A stretch of 64,000 bases of DNA from Oscillospiraceae bacterium (GTDB lineage Bacteria; Bacillota; Clostridia; Oscillospirales; Ruminococcaceae): positions 186,001 to 250,000 of the forward strand of contig CABIZB010000002.1 of the NCBI GenBank assembly GCA_902363145.1, in the 5' to 3' direction. Under the pieces are notes generated by a model. The model was not told the DNA's origin, did not search any database, and worked only from the letters and a program-made list of their open reading frames with translations. This document shows, piece by piece, positions 27,625 through 35,714 of the stretch; within the stretch, counting starts at the first letter, position 1; each line of letters starts with the position of its first letter. The position numbers and the translations under genes are program-made.

Positions 27625-28618
27625 GACAGGTTTCCACATACACAACGAAATAAACGTCGCTATCCTGTTTGTACTCATAGTCTATCTGTTCCTTGAAGAT
27701 TTTGGTTACATCATCAATATTCTTATCTTCAAAAGTTATTGTATATACACCACTATAGCTGCTGTTTTCAGGTGTGGATTTATTTTCTACCATTGAAAAA
27801 TATTCTTCTACTGTATTATAATCTATGCCGTACTTCCAAAACTCCGTATAATGCTCCTTGATATACTCCGCCTTTTCTCTTGAATACGCTGTAAGTTCTG
27901 CCTTCATAGCATCTATGTCTGCCTGTGTTATTTTGCCACTTCTCGTTGTGGCAGCAACAACTTTTGAATATTTACCATAATGGTTATTGCTTTTCTTCTT
28001 ATCGTCCTTCTTGCAAGCCCTTATTTTAAACTGGTACTCTGTCTGTGGCGTGAGTTTCTTAATGGTGTAGGACGTTCCTGTGGTCTTACCTATCTCCTTC
28101 CACTCACCGCTTATGTATTGGAAAACACGATAGTTTGTACAGCCAATTTTCGTCCACGAAAGCTTAATGCTGTCTGAATTTACAGAAGATACTTTCAATC
28201 CCTTGCAAGGCTGTGGATTTGTGGCGGTGTTCCAGTTGGAAGAATAAGAGCCATATACCTTTTTACCATTTACCTTCTTATATGCCCTTACCTTAAAATT
28301 CTCTCTCGTGGCATTTGGAAGCTTCTTTACGGTGTACGTTGTGCTTTTTGTATCAGCGACCTTATTATACTTTCCGTTCTTACGCATATACACGGTATAA
28401 CCGCTTGCACCCTTGACCTTGCTCCATTTAAGCTTTATCTCGCTGTTGCTTAAAGTATTAGATTTAAGACCTGTTACCTTACCGACACTTGCCGCCTCTG
28501 CGGTTATTGACGTTTGAGAAAAAAGATTATAGTGATCGGCGATAGGTGCATACATTCCTGTGCCTATCATCATTGTCGCCAGTATAGCTGCTGTTGTTCT
28601 TTTAACGCTGTTCTTCAT
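27569..28618 (-). CDS. Secreted protein with two fibronectin type III domains
   Basis: A secreted protein of about 349 residues. The start is at the ATG at 28618 after GGGAGAGA, followed by a signal peptide (MKNSVKRTTAAILATMMIGT) with a probable cut near AEAAS. Two FN3 modules follow, about 35-125 (LKWSKVKGASGYTVYMRKNG) and 130-220 (KLSWTKIGCTNYRVFQYISG). The last 120 residues, acidic and aromatic, ending in CWAVYFLY, are not recognised. FN3 modules are common spacers in ruminococcal surface proteins. The gene lies on the mobile element, and its 5' end is duplicated in inverted orientation at 13485-13627. Confidence 0.8.
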   Translation of the reverse strand: MKNSVKRTTAAILATMMIGTGMYAPIADHYNLFSQTSITAEAASVGKVTGLKSNTLSNSEIKLKWSKVKGASGYTVYMRKNGKYNKVADTKSTTYTVKKLPNATRENFKVRAYKKVNGKKVYGSYSSNWNTATNPQPCKGLKVSSVNSDSIKLSWTKIGCTNYRVFQYISGEWKEIGKTTGTSYTIKKLTPQTEYQFKIRACKKDDKKKSNNHYGKYSKVVAATTRSGKITQADIDAMKAELTAYSREKAEYIKEHYTEFWKYGIDYNTVEEYFSMVENKSTPENSSYSGVYTITFEDKNIDDVTKIFKEQIDYEYKQDSDVYFVVYVETCPNGHRTNPNPCWAVYFLY

Positions 28619-28674
28619 AATATCTCTCCCTTTATATTCATTCATAAGCCCCGATATATTCCGTTCTCTTACCG
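28532..28674 (-). repeat. 143-bp segment shared, inverted, with 13485-13627
   Basis: Covers the leader and signal-peptide codons of the FN3 gene. Homology ends at 28674, exactly where the HsdS remnant begins. Confidence 0.9.
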
Positions 28675-28847
28675 CATATCGGACACGGTATCATATTGGT
28701 GCAGGTTCTACATTTGTCGAAGTATCAGGTAAACAAATTGCAAATATGGATTTGATGATGCCGACAACAATAGAGGAACAACAGAAAATCGGCTCATATT
28801 TCCGCAATCTCGACCACCTTATTACCCTTCATCAGCGTAAGCTATAA
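28675..28847 (+). pseudogene. C-terminal remnant of a type I specificity subunit (HsdS)
   Basis: In frame: TRYHIGAGSTFVEVSGKQIA, then MPTTIEEQQKIGSYFRNLDH, LITLHQRKL and a stop. This is the end of an HsdS second recognition domain and its closing helix. It does not come from the left-edge hsdS as far as that is visible. It shows that a second type I system once lay here. Confidence 0.85.
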
Positions 28848-29098
28848 AAAGTCATTTTTGCATTCATTTCATTGTAGCATACTTTTCATATTTTTTCAAT
28901 ATATGTTTACATTTTTTAACGCAAATGTAACACACACCTGCCTTTAACAGTGACTAAAACGCCAGTTAATCAGTAAAATGATTCTAATTTATCACTTCTT
29001 CCCAAATCCGCCACTCAATTTTCATCACATCTGCCGCTACCATTCCACGAATAATTGTGATATACCGTACTTCCAAACCAATCACGGAGATATCAAAA
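28848..29098. other. Gene-free AT-rich stretch
   Basis: No coding frame, hairpin or repeat is convincing. It separates the HsdS remnant from the DUF6809-like pseudogene. Confidence 0.5.
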
Positions 29099-29385
29099 AT
29101 GAACTATATAAAAGACCTTTACTACGGCAATTTAGGCTTTTCGATGCAAAAATTCGGGACAATTCGCAGTATGCCAAGCTGATGAAAACCGAGGCTGATC
29201 TGTATGACCAGATAATCAAAATTCTCGGAGATGAAAACGGTGAACTGCTCAAAAAGATGTGTGACACCCAGTCTTAGCTTAACGATGTAATGTCCGTGGA
29301 TAACTACTCAGCCGGATTCCGTGACGGTGCAAAGCTGATGATTGACGTGCTCCTCGGCAAGAATGAAAATCTGAGTAAGGTGTAG
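29099..29385 (+). pseudogene. DUF6809-like gene with frameshift and nonsense codon
   Basis: Starts well (GGAGAT then ATG, MNYIKDLYYGNL), shifts frame near 29135, continues as AKIRDNSQYAKLMKTEADLY and LLKKMCDTQS, meets TAG at about 29275, and still continues in frame to SAGFRDGAKLMIDVLLGKN. The closing F..G...M.D block matches the intact relative at 26009-26242. Confidence 0.8.
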
Positions 29386-29679
29386 CTCTCCGTCAAAATC
29401 CACCGTACAAAGCTTACATCCTCGCAAATGCCGTAAAACCCGCACTTTATGAGTAATACCACGCCTCAAAAAAAGCATACAATAGCGTACAAGCGTACTA
29501 CAGCCACTCCGTTGTAATATGCTTGTTTGTTTTGTGTTATGCAAATGTAATGCGAGCCGAAACCTCGCAAAACGCTGAGAATGCTGGGCAAATAGCTCTT
29601 TGTAATGCGGTAATACGGAGCAAAAATGGAGTACGCATACTACCTGAATTCCCATTCTGGAAACTCGATAGAACATAGG
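29386..29679. other. Gene-free interval
   Basis: No coding frame is supported and no clear terminator for either flanking unit. Probably debris between the pseudogene and the sigma factor gene. Confidence 0.45.
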
Positions 29680-30417
29680 TCAGTCAATATACTCTTTCAA
29701 CTTTTTCAGAGCCGACTTAACGCCCTTTTCCACCGTGCCGGCGTTAACGCAGAACTCCTCCCCAATTTGTTCAAAGGTCTGCGGAGCGCACCCGATGCCA
29801 AAATACATTCGGATATATTCCGCTTGCCGATGACTTAGAATGTCGTCCAGACTGTCCGCCAACAGCATGGCAAAAGCCTGATTTTCCTGCTCCAGCATTA
29901 AATCTTCGGGATTCAGACAATCGGACTTAAGCATATCTTCAAGCTTGTCATCCTGCATACCCTCACCGCTTTCAAGCATTGATTGGTACTCATCAATGCT
30001 TGTTTTCTCTTTTGTGCTTAAAATCAGCAACTCCTCGGATTTGTCCGCTGATATTTTGAGTATTTGACTTACGATTTCAATAAGTTCTGATGTGTTGCTT
30101 TCGGCATTGGCTGAAACGATTTTCCTCACCTTTCCTATCTGCTTGTTCAAATAAGGCGAAATACTCACCGTATCGAGAATAAAGCGGAGTTCTTCGAGCA
30201 TTTTCAACTTAACACCCTTGCAGGCATATGTCCAAAAAGGCACACCGCTGTTCTCGTCAAAGGTCTTCGACTGCTCAATCAGTGAAATGTAGCCGACCTT
30301 CTGCAAGTCCTCAAAAGCCTCAAATGCAAGATTGTATGATTTTGCAAGAGAATGTGCAAGTGCGTATACGTTGCGGTAATTATCCTGAATCAGCTGTTCA
30401 TTTGTGTTCTTGGTCAT
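29680..30417 (-). CDS. Sigma-70 family RNA polymerase sigma factor of an integrative element
   Basis: A 245-residue alternative sigma factor. Region 2 is FEDLQKVGYISLIEQSKTFD and VPFWTYACKGVKLKMLEELR; region 4 is LSHRQAEYIRMYFGIG with FEQIGEEFCVNAGTVEKGVK as the helix-turn-helix that reads -35 elements. The spacer between them is acidic and of sigma-3-like length. Its start overlaps the upstream DUF6076-like gene (ATGA). Such pairs recur on clostridial elements and probably direct element genes, but the target promoters are not evident here. Confidence 0.85.
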   Translation of the reverse strand: MTKNTNEQLIQDNYRNVYALAHSLAKSYNLAFEAFEDLQKVGYISLIEQSKTFDENSGVPFWTYACKGVKLKMLEELRFILDTVSISPYLNKQIGKVRKIVSANAESNTSELIEIVSQILKISADKSEELLILSTKEKTSIDEYQSMLESGEGMQDDKLEDMLKSDCLNPEDLMLEQENQAFAMLLADSLDDILSHRQAEYIRMYFGIGCAPQTFEQIGEEFCVNAGTVEKGVKSALKKLKEYID

Positions 30418-31565
30418 TGTTCTCCCCCGATATTTAATGTCTTGTAAAGCGTGTCCTTTTCAAAAAGCTGTTCGAGCGTTTTGTACGTTATCAGATTTCC
30501 ATTCTCGTCACTTTTGCCCCGAATTGCCTTGTCACGCATGGTTTCAAGGTAGTGCAGAATTTTGTCGTAATCCGCATCCGAAATACTTCCTCGGAATTTC
30601 TGCTGATAATATTTGTTCCTCGCCTTGTGGTAGGTCTGGATAATCGGATTGTTCTCAGCCTTTTCCTTGTGCTTGTTTTTCGCGCCAATCTGACGGCAGG
30701 TTCTGTTGGGATTTTCGGGAGACTTTTCATTGCAGTAAAACGTTTTGTAGCTGTCAGTCGCAAGGAAAAAACGTCCGCAGTGGTGACAGCGAAAAGGCGC
30801 TCTGCCATACTGCATTCCTCTGAAAAAATCGTACTGAATAACGCTTTGCGCATTATGAAATTCGCAGGTATCAACCACCCATGTCTTGTCTTTATCATCG
30901 GGATCGATCATTCCCGAAACGCCGATATTTACGTCCATGGTTTCACGAACTCTTGCCTTTTCATAGTACGGCACGCTCGCCATCAGCTCACTCGAAAGAG
31001 TGGAATATTCGTTAAACGCACCCCACGCAATCGCATAGTTGCTTTCGTCACGTTTCTTAAGCCGTGTAAAATATTCATCTGACATTTCGGCTATACAGCA
31101 GGCAATTATGTAAAGCCCAATCCCGTACCCCGAAAACAACTTTTTGTACCTCTCATACTCCGCAAACTCCTCCGATGTCATATCATACAGCCTGCCGTAG
31201 AAAGCCTTGCTTTTCATTATTTCGGCACGCTGTTTTTCTTTTTCCAGGTCAATATTCACATAGCAGTACGGTGGTAAAGTCACCGCAATTTGTTCGATTT
31301 CGATTATGCGGTCAACAAATTCCGTCATAGTCTGCTCGTTTTTCATCGCCATATTATTATCTGCAAACCGCGCAAAAGAGACGGTTAAGTCATAAATCTT
31401 TTTCATGTCCTCAGCTTTCATATTCAGCAGAGCCGTTGTGATTTCGCCAACCTTCAAAGCTATTTTTGTTGTGAAAATTCTATTCTTGTGAATCAGAAAA
31501 TAGAAATTAAAAAAGCTGTCGTCGGGCATATCGTAATTCGGATTGTTTGAAATTGCATTGTTCAT
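30414..31565 (-). CDS. DUF6076-like protein with zinc-ribbon (CxxCGRFF)
   Basis: A 383-residue protein. A long helical N-terminal region (residues 1-250) is followed by a metal site, FRCHHCGRFFLATDSYKTFY then CNEK ... CRQIGAKNKHKEKAENN, and a basic C-terminus. I associate this pattern with DUF6076, found on Firmicute integrative elements; its function is unknown. It is the first gene of a two-gene operon with the sigma factor, so it may modulate it, for example as an anti-sigma or a nucleic-acid-binding partner; this is inference only. Confidence 0.65.
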   Translation of the reverse strand: MNNAISNNPNYDMPDDSFFNFYFLIHKNRIFTTKIALKVGEITTALLNMKAEDMKKIYDLTVSFARFADNNMAMKNEQTMTEFVDRIIEIEQIAVTLPPYCYVNIDLEKEKQRAEIMKSKAFYGRLYDMTSEEFAEYERYKKLFSGYGIGLYIIACCIAEMSDEYFTRLKKRDESNYAIAWGAFNEYSTLSSELMASVPYYEKARVRETMDVNIGVSGMIDPDDKDKTWVVDTCEFHNAQSVIQYDFFRGMQYGRAPFRCHHCGRFFLATDSYKTFYCNEKSPENPNRTCRQIGAKNKHKEKAENNPIIQTYHKARNKYYQQKFRGSISDADYDKILHYLETMRDKAIRGKSDENGNLITYKTLEQLFEKDTLYKTLNIGGEQ

Positions 31566-32116
31566 GTCAAGTACCCCTCAAAAGTGTATTTATAGGTCAG
31601 CTCTAAAAACCTATATTTATTATATCACACTTTTTCAGATTTGTGGTAACTTTTATTGTACAATTGATATAAGCATTTGAAACCATGTAGTGAATGGATT
31701 TTTTGCCTGTAATGCGATTTGATAAATTAGAAAAAATTCGCCTAATTAATATACAGAGCGAATGATTGACGGAATCTTGAAAATTGAATAATCGGTAACC
31801 GAATACGTTATTTCTGACGGAGGGGTGATGAACTGTTCCAGCTGCTGAAGATGTACGCCATGACTTTTGTATTTCAAAACGAGCGACAAATACAATCTTC
31901 AACCTGCATCTAGCAACTGCAGTTGGCGATGAAAATCAGAAACGGATACTTACGTTTCAGCTTGCTGACATTGCACGTTCTCGAGCGTGATACCAACCGT
32001 CGCAAGCAATAGGAACGCTGCTCTATGAGCCTGATAAGCTGTCGGGCGTTCGGCTAATGTTTGAAAGCGCAGGACACACCACAACAACTACATAAATTAA
32101 AAAAGGAGTGATGCCA
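31566..32116. other. Divergent intergenic region with gene debris
   Basis: Near 31592-31614 ATAGGT ... ACCTAT may be an operator for the minus-strand DUF6076 gene, with a TATAAT on that strand just upstream of it. From about 31870 to 32096 broken frames read NTIFNLHLATAVGDENQKRI, then a stop, then GTLLYEPDKLSGVRLMFES; these look like remains of a protein gene I cannot name. Confidence 0.4.
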
Positions 32117-33934
32117 ATGTCAGAAATCATGACAGAAGGAAAAAAAGCAAAACTGATTGATGAAACAGTCTACAATTATCCCTACGTTGTTAAAAGCAAT
32201 TGCCTTTATGAAATGGTTCAGGTGAAAGATCAGGTCGTTCCAATGAAACTTGCAGACTTTGTTCCCACACTTATTTCGGAAATCACCAGAGATGACGGCA
32301 CAGAGCAAAAGAAAATGTTCAAGGTCGGTGCGGTTCACAAGTCGGGAATTAAACTGTCGGAGCAGATTGTTTCCGCAGACGAAATGCAAAACATGAAATG
32401 GCTCTTAAACCGCTGGGGTGCATTGGGTGCTGCACAGCCTAAGCAAAACGTGCTAAGTAAAATCTGCCACGCAATTATGTTAACGAAAGGTGAGGTGAAA
32501 TTTGAAACTATGTATCTCCAAACTGGTTGGAAGAAGATAAACGGTGAGTATGTGTTCCTGATGCCGACGCAGAACAGTCCGTTTTCCGTTGAACTGCAGG
32601 GCAAGCTGAAAAACTATTCTTTCACTGAAAAGGGTTCGCAGGAGGACTTGATTTACTTGTCTGCAATGCTTGAAAACAGTTTTGCACCGCAGTGTGTTAT
32701 GCTACCGCTGCTGGCGGTAACGTTTCTGTGTCCGCTCAATCACTTTCTGAAAAGTGCAGGCTGTGAGCCAAAGTTTGTGACTGCGCTGATTGGTAAGACG
32801 GGTAGTCGTAAATCCACACTTGCAGCGCTGTTCCTTTCGTTCTTCGGAAAGTTTTCAGCAAGCGACCTACCGATGTCATTCCACGACACAGCGAATAGCA
32901 TTTTGAGCAACATATACTATTTAAAAGACGTGTTGACTTGCATTGACGATTTTCATCCGAGCGGAATGTTTCACGAGCAGGAGATGAAAAGCATTGCGCA
33001 GAATATTTCGCGATACTACGGTGATAGAATTGGTCGTGCACGACTAAATTCAAAAGCGGAGTTACAATCTTCAAAACCGCCTACAGGCAATGCAATTATC
33101 ACAGCGGAGTACACTCCTGAAATTTCCGTGTCGGGTTCGGCGAGATACTTCAATATTGAACTTAATGAAAACGATGTTCAGCTTGATGATCTGTCAGAAT
33201 ATCAGCAGTTAGCAAATGACGGAGTGCTGTGTGGGATTATGCAAAGCTACATTGAGTGGATTAAAAATGTGTATCTTGATGATGAAAGTGCTTTTGTAAA
33301 AACACTCGAAGATGTGTTTTTGAAATACCGCAAGTTTTATCTGGACAGGCTGTGTGCAAACAGAATTAAGTTTCACAACCGCACACCCGACATGCTTGCA
33401 CACTTGAAAATCGGGTTTGCATTTCTGCTTGTGTTTCTTAAATCGAAAAATCAAATCAACAAGTCGGAGCTTGATAAATTTGAAAAGGTGTTCGACGAGA
33501 TCGTTTTGAAAGCTGTGTCTGCAAACGCAGAAATCATCGAGCTTGAAAATCCGACAACTAAGTTTTGTGAAAAGCTGAAAAGTCTGCTGGACAGCGGACG
33601 GTGTTATGTAGAAACAAAAGGGCTTGACTCTCCGCCCCGTCAGAGAAACTGCATCGGCTTGCAGGACGATGAGCACTACTATCTGTTCGCAGACACAACA
33701 CACTCCGAGGTGCGAAAGCTGTGTGCCGAGCAGGGTGAGCATTTTTCTATTAGCAAAAATGAGCTACTTCGTCAGCTTCGTAAAGAGGGCTTGCTGCTGT
33801 CAAGGACAAGCCGCAACACGGTCTCGGTCAGGGACAACTCCAACACAGTAGTGAATGTGGCGATGCTGAATAAGCTAAAGATGGAAGAACGGCTATCGGG
33901 CGATTTGTACCGCCCCACAGCCGAGGTCGGATAG
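32117..33934 (+). CDS. P-loop ATPase, DUF927-like element replication protein
   Basis: A 605-residue protein starting at the ATG at 32117 (AGGAG 8 bp upstream). The middle contains Walker A in TALIGKTGSRKSTLAALFLS followed by a Walker B-like LTCIDDFHPS and a sensor region (GNAIITAEYTPE). The N-terminal part (residues 1-200) has the form of DUF927, a superfamily of helicase-like proteins on plasmids and integrative elements; the C-terminus contains a likely winged-helix (ISKNELLRQLRKEGLLLSRT). It probably supports element replication. No primase active site recognised. Confidence 0.7.
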   Translation: MSEIMTEGKKAKLIDETVYNYPYVVKSNCLYEMVQVKDQVVPMKLADFVPTLISEITRDDGTEQKKMFKVGAVHKSGIKLSEQIVSADEMQNMKWLLNRWGALGAAQPKQNVLSKICHAIMLTKGEVKFETMYLQTGWKKINGEYVFLMPTQNSPFSVELQGKLKNYSFTEKGSQEDLIYLSAMLENSFAPQCVMLPLLAVTFLCPLNHFLKSAGCEPKFVTALIGKTGSRKSTLAALFLSFFGKFSASDLPMSFHDTANSILSNIYYLKDVLTCIDDFHPSGMFHEQEMKSIAQNISRYYGDRIGRARLNSKAELQSSKPPTGNAIITAEYTPEISVSGSARYFNIELNENDVQLDDLSEYQQLANDGVLCGIMQSYIEWIKNVYLDDESAFVKTLEDVFLKYRKFYLDRLCANRIKFHNRTPDMLAHLKIGFAFLLVFLKSKNQINKSELDKFEKVFDEIVLKAVSANAEIIELENPTTKFCEKLKSLLDSGRCYVETKGLDSPPRQRNCIGLQDDEHYYLFADTTHSEVRKLCAEQGEHFSISKNELLRQLRKEGLLLSRTSRNTVSVRDNSNTVVNVAMLNKLKMEERLSGDLYRPTAEVG

Positions 33935-34309
33935 TTTAACCAACGAGCCAACAAAACACCGCTGTGAGTGATTTGTCGGCGTTTGTGAGCGAGGTACAGC
34001 AAGATATTTTTTGCAGAAGGAAGATGAGAAAAATGGAGTAAAATCGGCTGTCGGCATATTGCACGGGCCGGGTAAATTCCAAGCGGTTATGACGTAGAGG
34101 AATAAGATTGCAGGTTAAAGCGGCGGGGTCGCCGCATTCACAGCGGACGGCAAAGCCGACCGCAATTGCGAGCGTTTGGGCAAGATCTTGTGCAGTATTT
34201 TAGGGGGTTGTGGTTTTGGGGTGTGTTACCATAAGAGGGCAACGCTGCGAAATCACGACCGAAATATCAGCGAAAGGACAAAGTCGAACAGTATTAAGGA
34301 GGCGTTTTC
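33935..34309 (+). other. Intergenic region with two GC-rich hairpins
   Basis: Two adjacent hairpins, GCGGCG-GGGT-CGCCGC (34120-34135) and GCGG-A-CGGC-AAA-GCCG-A-CCGC (34143-34163), lie upstream of the paired ribbon-helix-helix-like genes. Such sites are typical of oriT, partition or single-strand initiation regions. A stretch near 33937-33957 resembles the 5' end of the local tRNA-Glu and its flank (about 18 of 21 bases). Confidence 0.45.
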
Positions 34310-34717
34310 ATGGCGAAAAAAGAAAAACAGGCGGTGTGGCTCTACCCGGAAGTAAAAGAACTGCTGACCACTCATATGGCGGCAGCAAATGCAATGTCGC
34401 AGAGCGATTTTATTGAAAAAGCGATCAGGTTTTATGCAGGATATCTTGATTGTAATTCGGAGAATATGACGGAGTATCTCGGCGAAACGGTATCAGCTGT
34501 CATTGACGGGATCGTAAAAGGCAGTGAGCAGCGTATCAGCAGAGCATTGTTCAAGCTGGCGGTGCAGTCTGCAATACAGTCGCACATACTTGCGGCGGTG
34601 ACAGATGTCGATGAAACCGATGTCGGTAAGCTGTACGGAATGTGTACTGAAGATGTGCGCAGGACAAACGGCATTATTGATTTCAGAAATGCCTACAAAT
34701 ATCAGAAGGAGGATTGA
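34310..34717 (+). CDS. Ribbon-helix-helix-like DNA-binding protein 1
   Basis: A 135-residue protein with an N-terminal RHH pattern (KQAVWLYPEVKELLTTHMAA, SQSDFIEKAIRFYAGYL) and a C-terminal helical domain (ISRALFKLAVQSAIQSHILA, then VRRTNGIIDF). AAGGAGG precedes the ATG. It overlaps the next gene, which has the same two-domain plan, so the two probably form a heteromer or bind neighbouring sites. RHH proteins of this type serve as relaxosome or partition accessories on mobile elements. Confidence 0.7.
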   Translation: MAKKEKQAVWLYPEVKELLTTHMAAANAMSQSDFIEKAIRFYAGYLDCNSENMTEYLGETVSAVIDGIVKGSEQRISRALFKLAVQSAIQSHILAAVTDVDETDVGKLYGMCTEDVRRTNGIIDFRNAYKYQKED

Positions 34718-34719
34718 CC

Positions 34720-35133
34720 TTGGATAAAATCAGAACAGGGATTTATGTGTCCGGTGATGTGCTTGCAGAGTGTGATGATTATTGTACAAAGCAGGACATC
34801 AGCCGCTCGGAACTGATAGAGCAGGCACTGAAATTGTTTCTTGCGACAAGAACTATCTATACCAAGAGTAATGTTCTTGTGCCGGAGCTTGCGGAGTGCA
34901 TTGCTCAGGCAAGCGATGAAGGCATAACAAAAATATCAAAAGGCTTGTTCAGATATGCAGTCGAGGTTGAAATGCTGATAGCTATTCTCGCAGGCGTCTT
35001 TGAGGTTAGCAAGAACGAGTTGAAGGACATCAGGCGCGAGGCGGTCAACAATGTCAGACGCACAAGAGGGAAAATCAATCTTGATGATCTGATAACAAGA
35101 AACTTTGATGAGGGTATAGCCGATGATGAATAA
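34720..35133 (+). CDS. Ribbon-helix-helix-like DNA-binding protein 2
   Basis: A paralogue of the previous gene: RTGIYVSGDVLAECDDYCTK and ISRSELIEQALKLFLATR form the RHH, then ISKGLFRYAVEVEMLIAILA and VRRTRGKINLDDL the C-terminal part. I choose the TTG at 34720, which has GGAGG at 8 bp; a TTG at 34714 is too close to the site. It lies 2 bp after the preceding stop. Confidence 0.68.
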   Translation: MDKIRTGIYVSGDVLAECDDYCTKQDISRSELIEQALKLFLATRTIYTKSNVLVPELAECIAQASDEGITKISKGLFRYAVEVEMLIAILAGVFEVSKNELKDIRREAVNNVRRTRGKINLDDLITRNFDEGIADDE

Positions 35134-35279
35134 TCTGAACAAGCATCGATAGAGTAACGGAACGTGACGAGGTCTCCGATGAGTGGACGAATCCTTACCT
35201 CATATTAAGTTGTGTAACAAAACGTTGCTGTATGTCAGCTTTACTGACATGAGAACACGTAATATATTTCCGACATACC

Positions 35280-35306
35280 AAGGGTACAACATTTCACTGT
35301 ACCCTT
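35280..35306 (+). terminator. Hairpin between the RHH pair and xis
   Basis: AAGGGTACA / TGTACCCTT with a 9-base loop. There is no T run, so it may be an attenuator or operator as much as a terminator. Confidence 0.5.
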
Positions 35307-35335
35307 GAAAACACTATGAAAGGACAGCTGTAAAA

Positions 35336-35458
35336 ATGAACATCACACATACCATAAGCAGAATTACCAAAACAACAAGGAGAGCGATAATACAATGGCA
35401 GAAAACAAAAACGAAACAAAGATCACCATGCTTACGATCAAGGAGGCGGCTGCTCTTG
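35336..35458 (+). CDS. Possible 40-residue leader peptide overlapping xis
   Basis: An ATG after GAAAGGA opens a basic frame (MNITHTISRITKTTRRAIIQ) that runs through the xis start in another frame and stops at 35458. It could couple or attenuate xis translation, or be chance. Confidence 0.25.
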
Positions 35459-35589
35459 TAAACGGCATGACCGAGTACAGAGTACGTCAGATGTGCATCA
35501 ACGATCAAATTCCGCACATAATGGCCGGCAGAAAGTATCTCATTAACAAAGATATTTTTCTGAACTATCTCCGTGGAAAAACATCGTAA
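35395..35589 (+). CDS. xis: Excisionase-like helix-turn-helix protein
   Basis: A 64-residue HTH_17 protein: MLTIKEAAALVNGMTEYRVR, QMCINDQIPHIMAGRKYLIN, KDIFLNYLRG. Size, domain and place, 125 bp before integrase 2, are those of an excisionase or directionality factor. An AAGGAGAG ribosome site precedes it. It probably binds the repeats around the integrase promoter. Confidence 0.8.
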   Translation: MAENKNETKITMLTIKEAAALVNGMTEYRVRQMCINDQIPHIMAGRKYLINKDIFLNYLRGKTS

Positions 35590-35624
35590 GAAATTAGCTC
35601 ATAGGAAAGATACAAGTATACGGC

Positions 35625-35685
35625 GGCGCATTTCTCTGGACTTTTCCACCGAGATGTGGTAAAATGTTGTCGGTAGAAATGCGCC
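35625..35685 (+). promoter_or_regulatory. Integrase 2 promoter bracketed by arm-type inverted repeats
   Basis: GGCGCATTTCT (35625-35635) and GGTAGAAATGCGCC (35672-35685) face each other across a TAAAAT at about 35660-35665. The 14-mer is the complement of GGCGCATTTCTACC found at the other end of element 2, so these are candidate integrase or Xis binding sites. Confidence 0.7.
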
Positions 35686-35714
35686 ATGGTTTTGAAACGG
35701 AGGTTTTAATATAT

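Noticed and set aside
29680..29840. A plus-strand gene reading over the sigma factor end
   Set aside because: No ribosome site and it is antisense to region 4 of a clear sigma factor.
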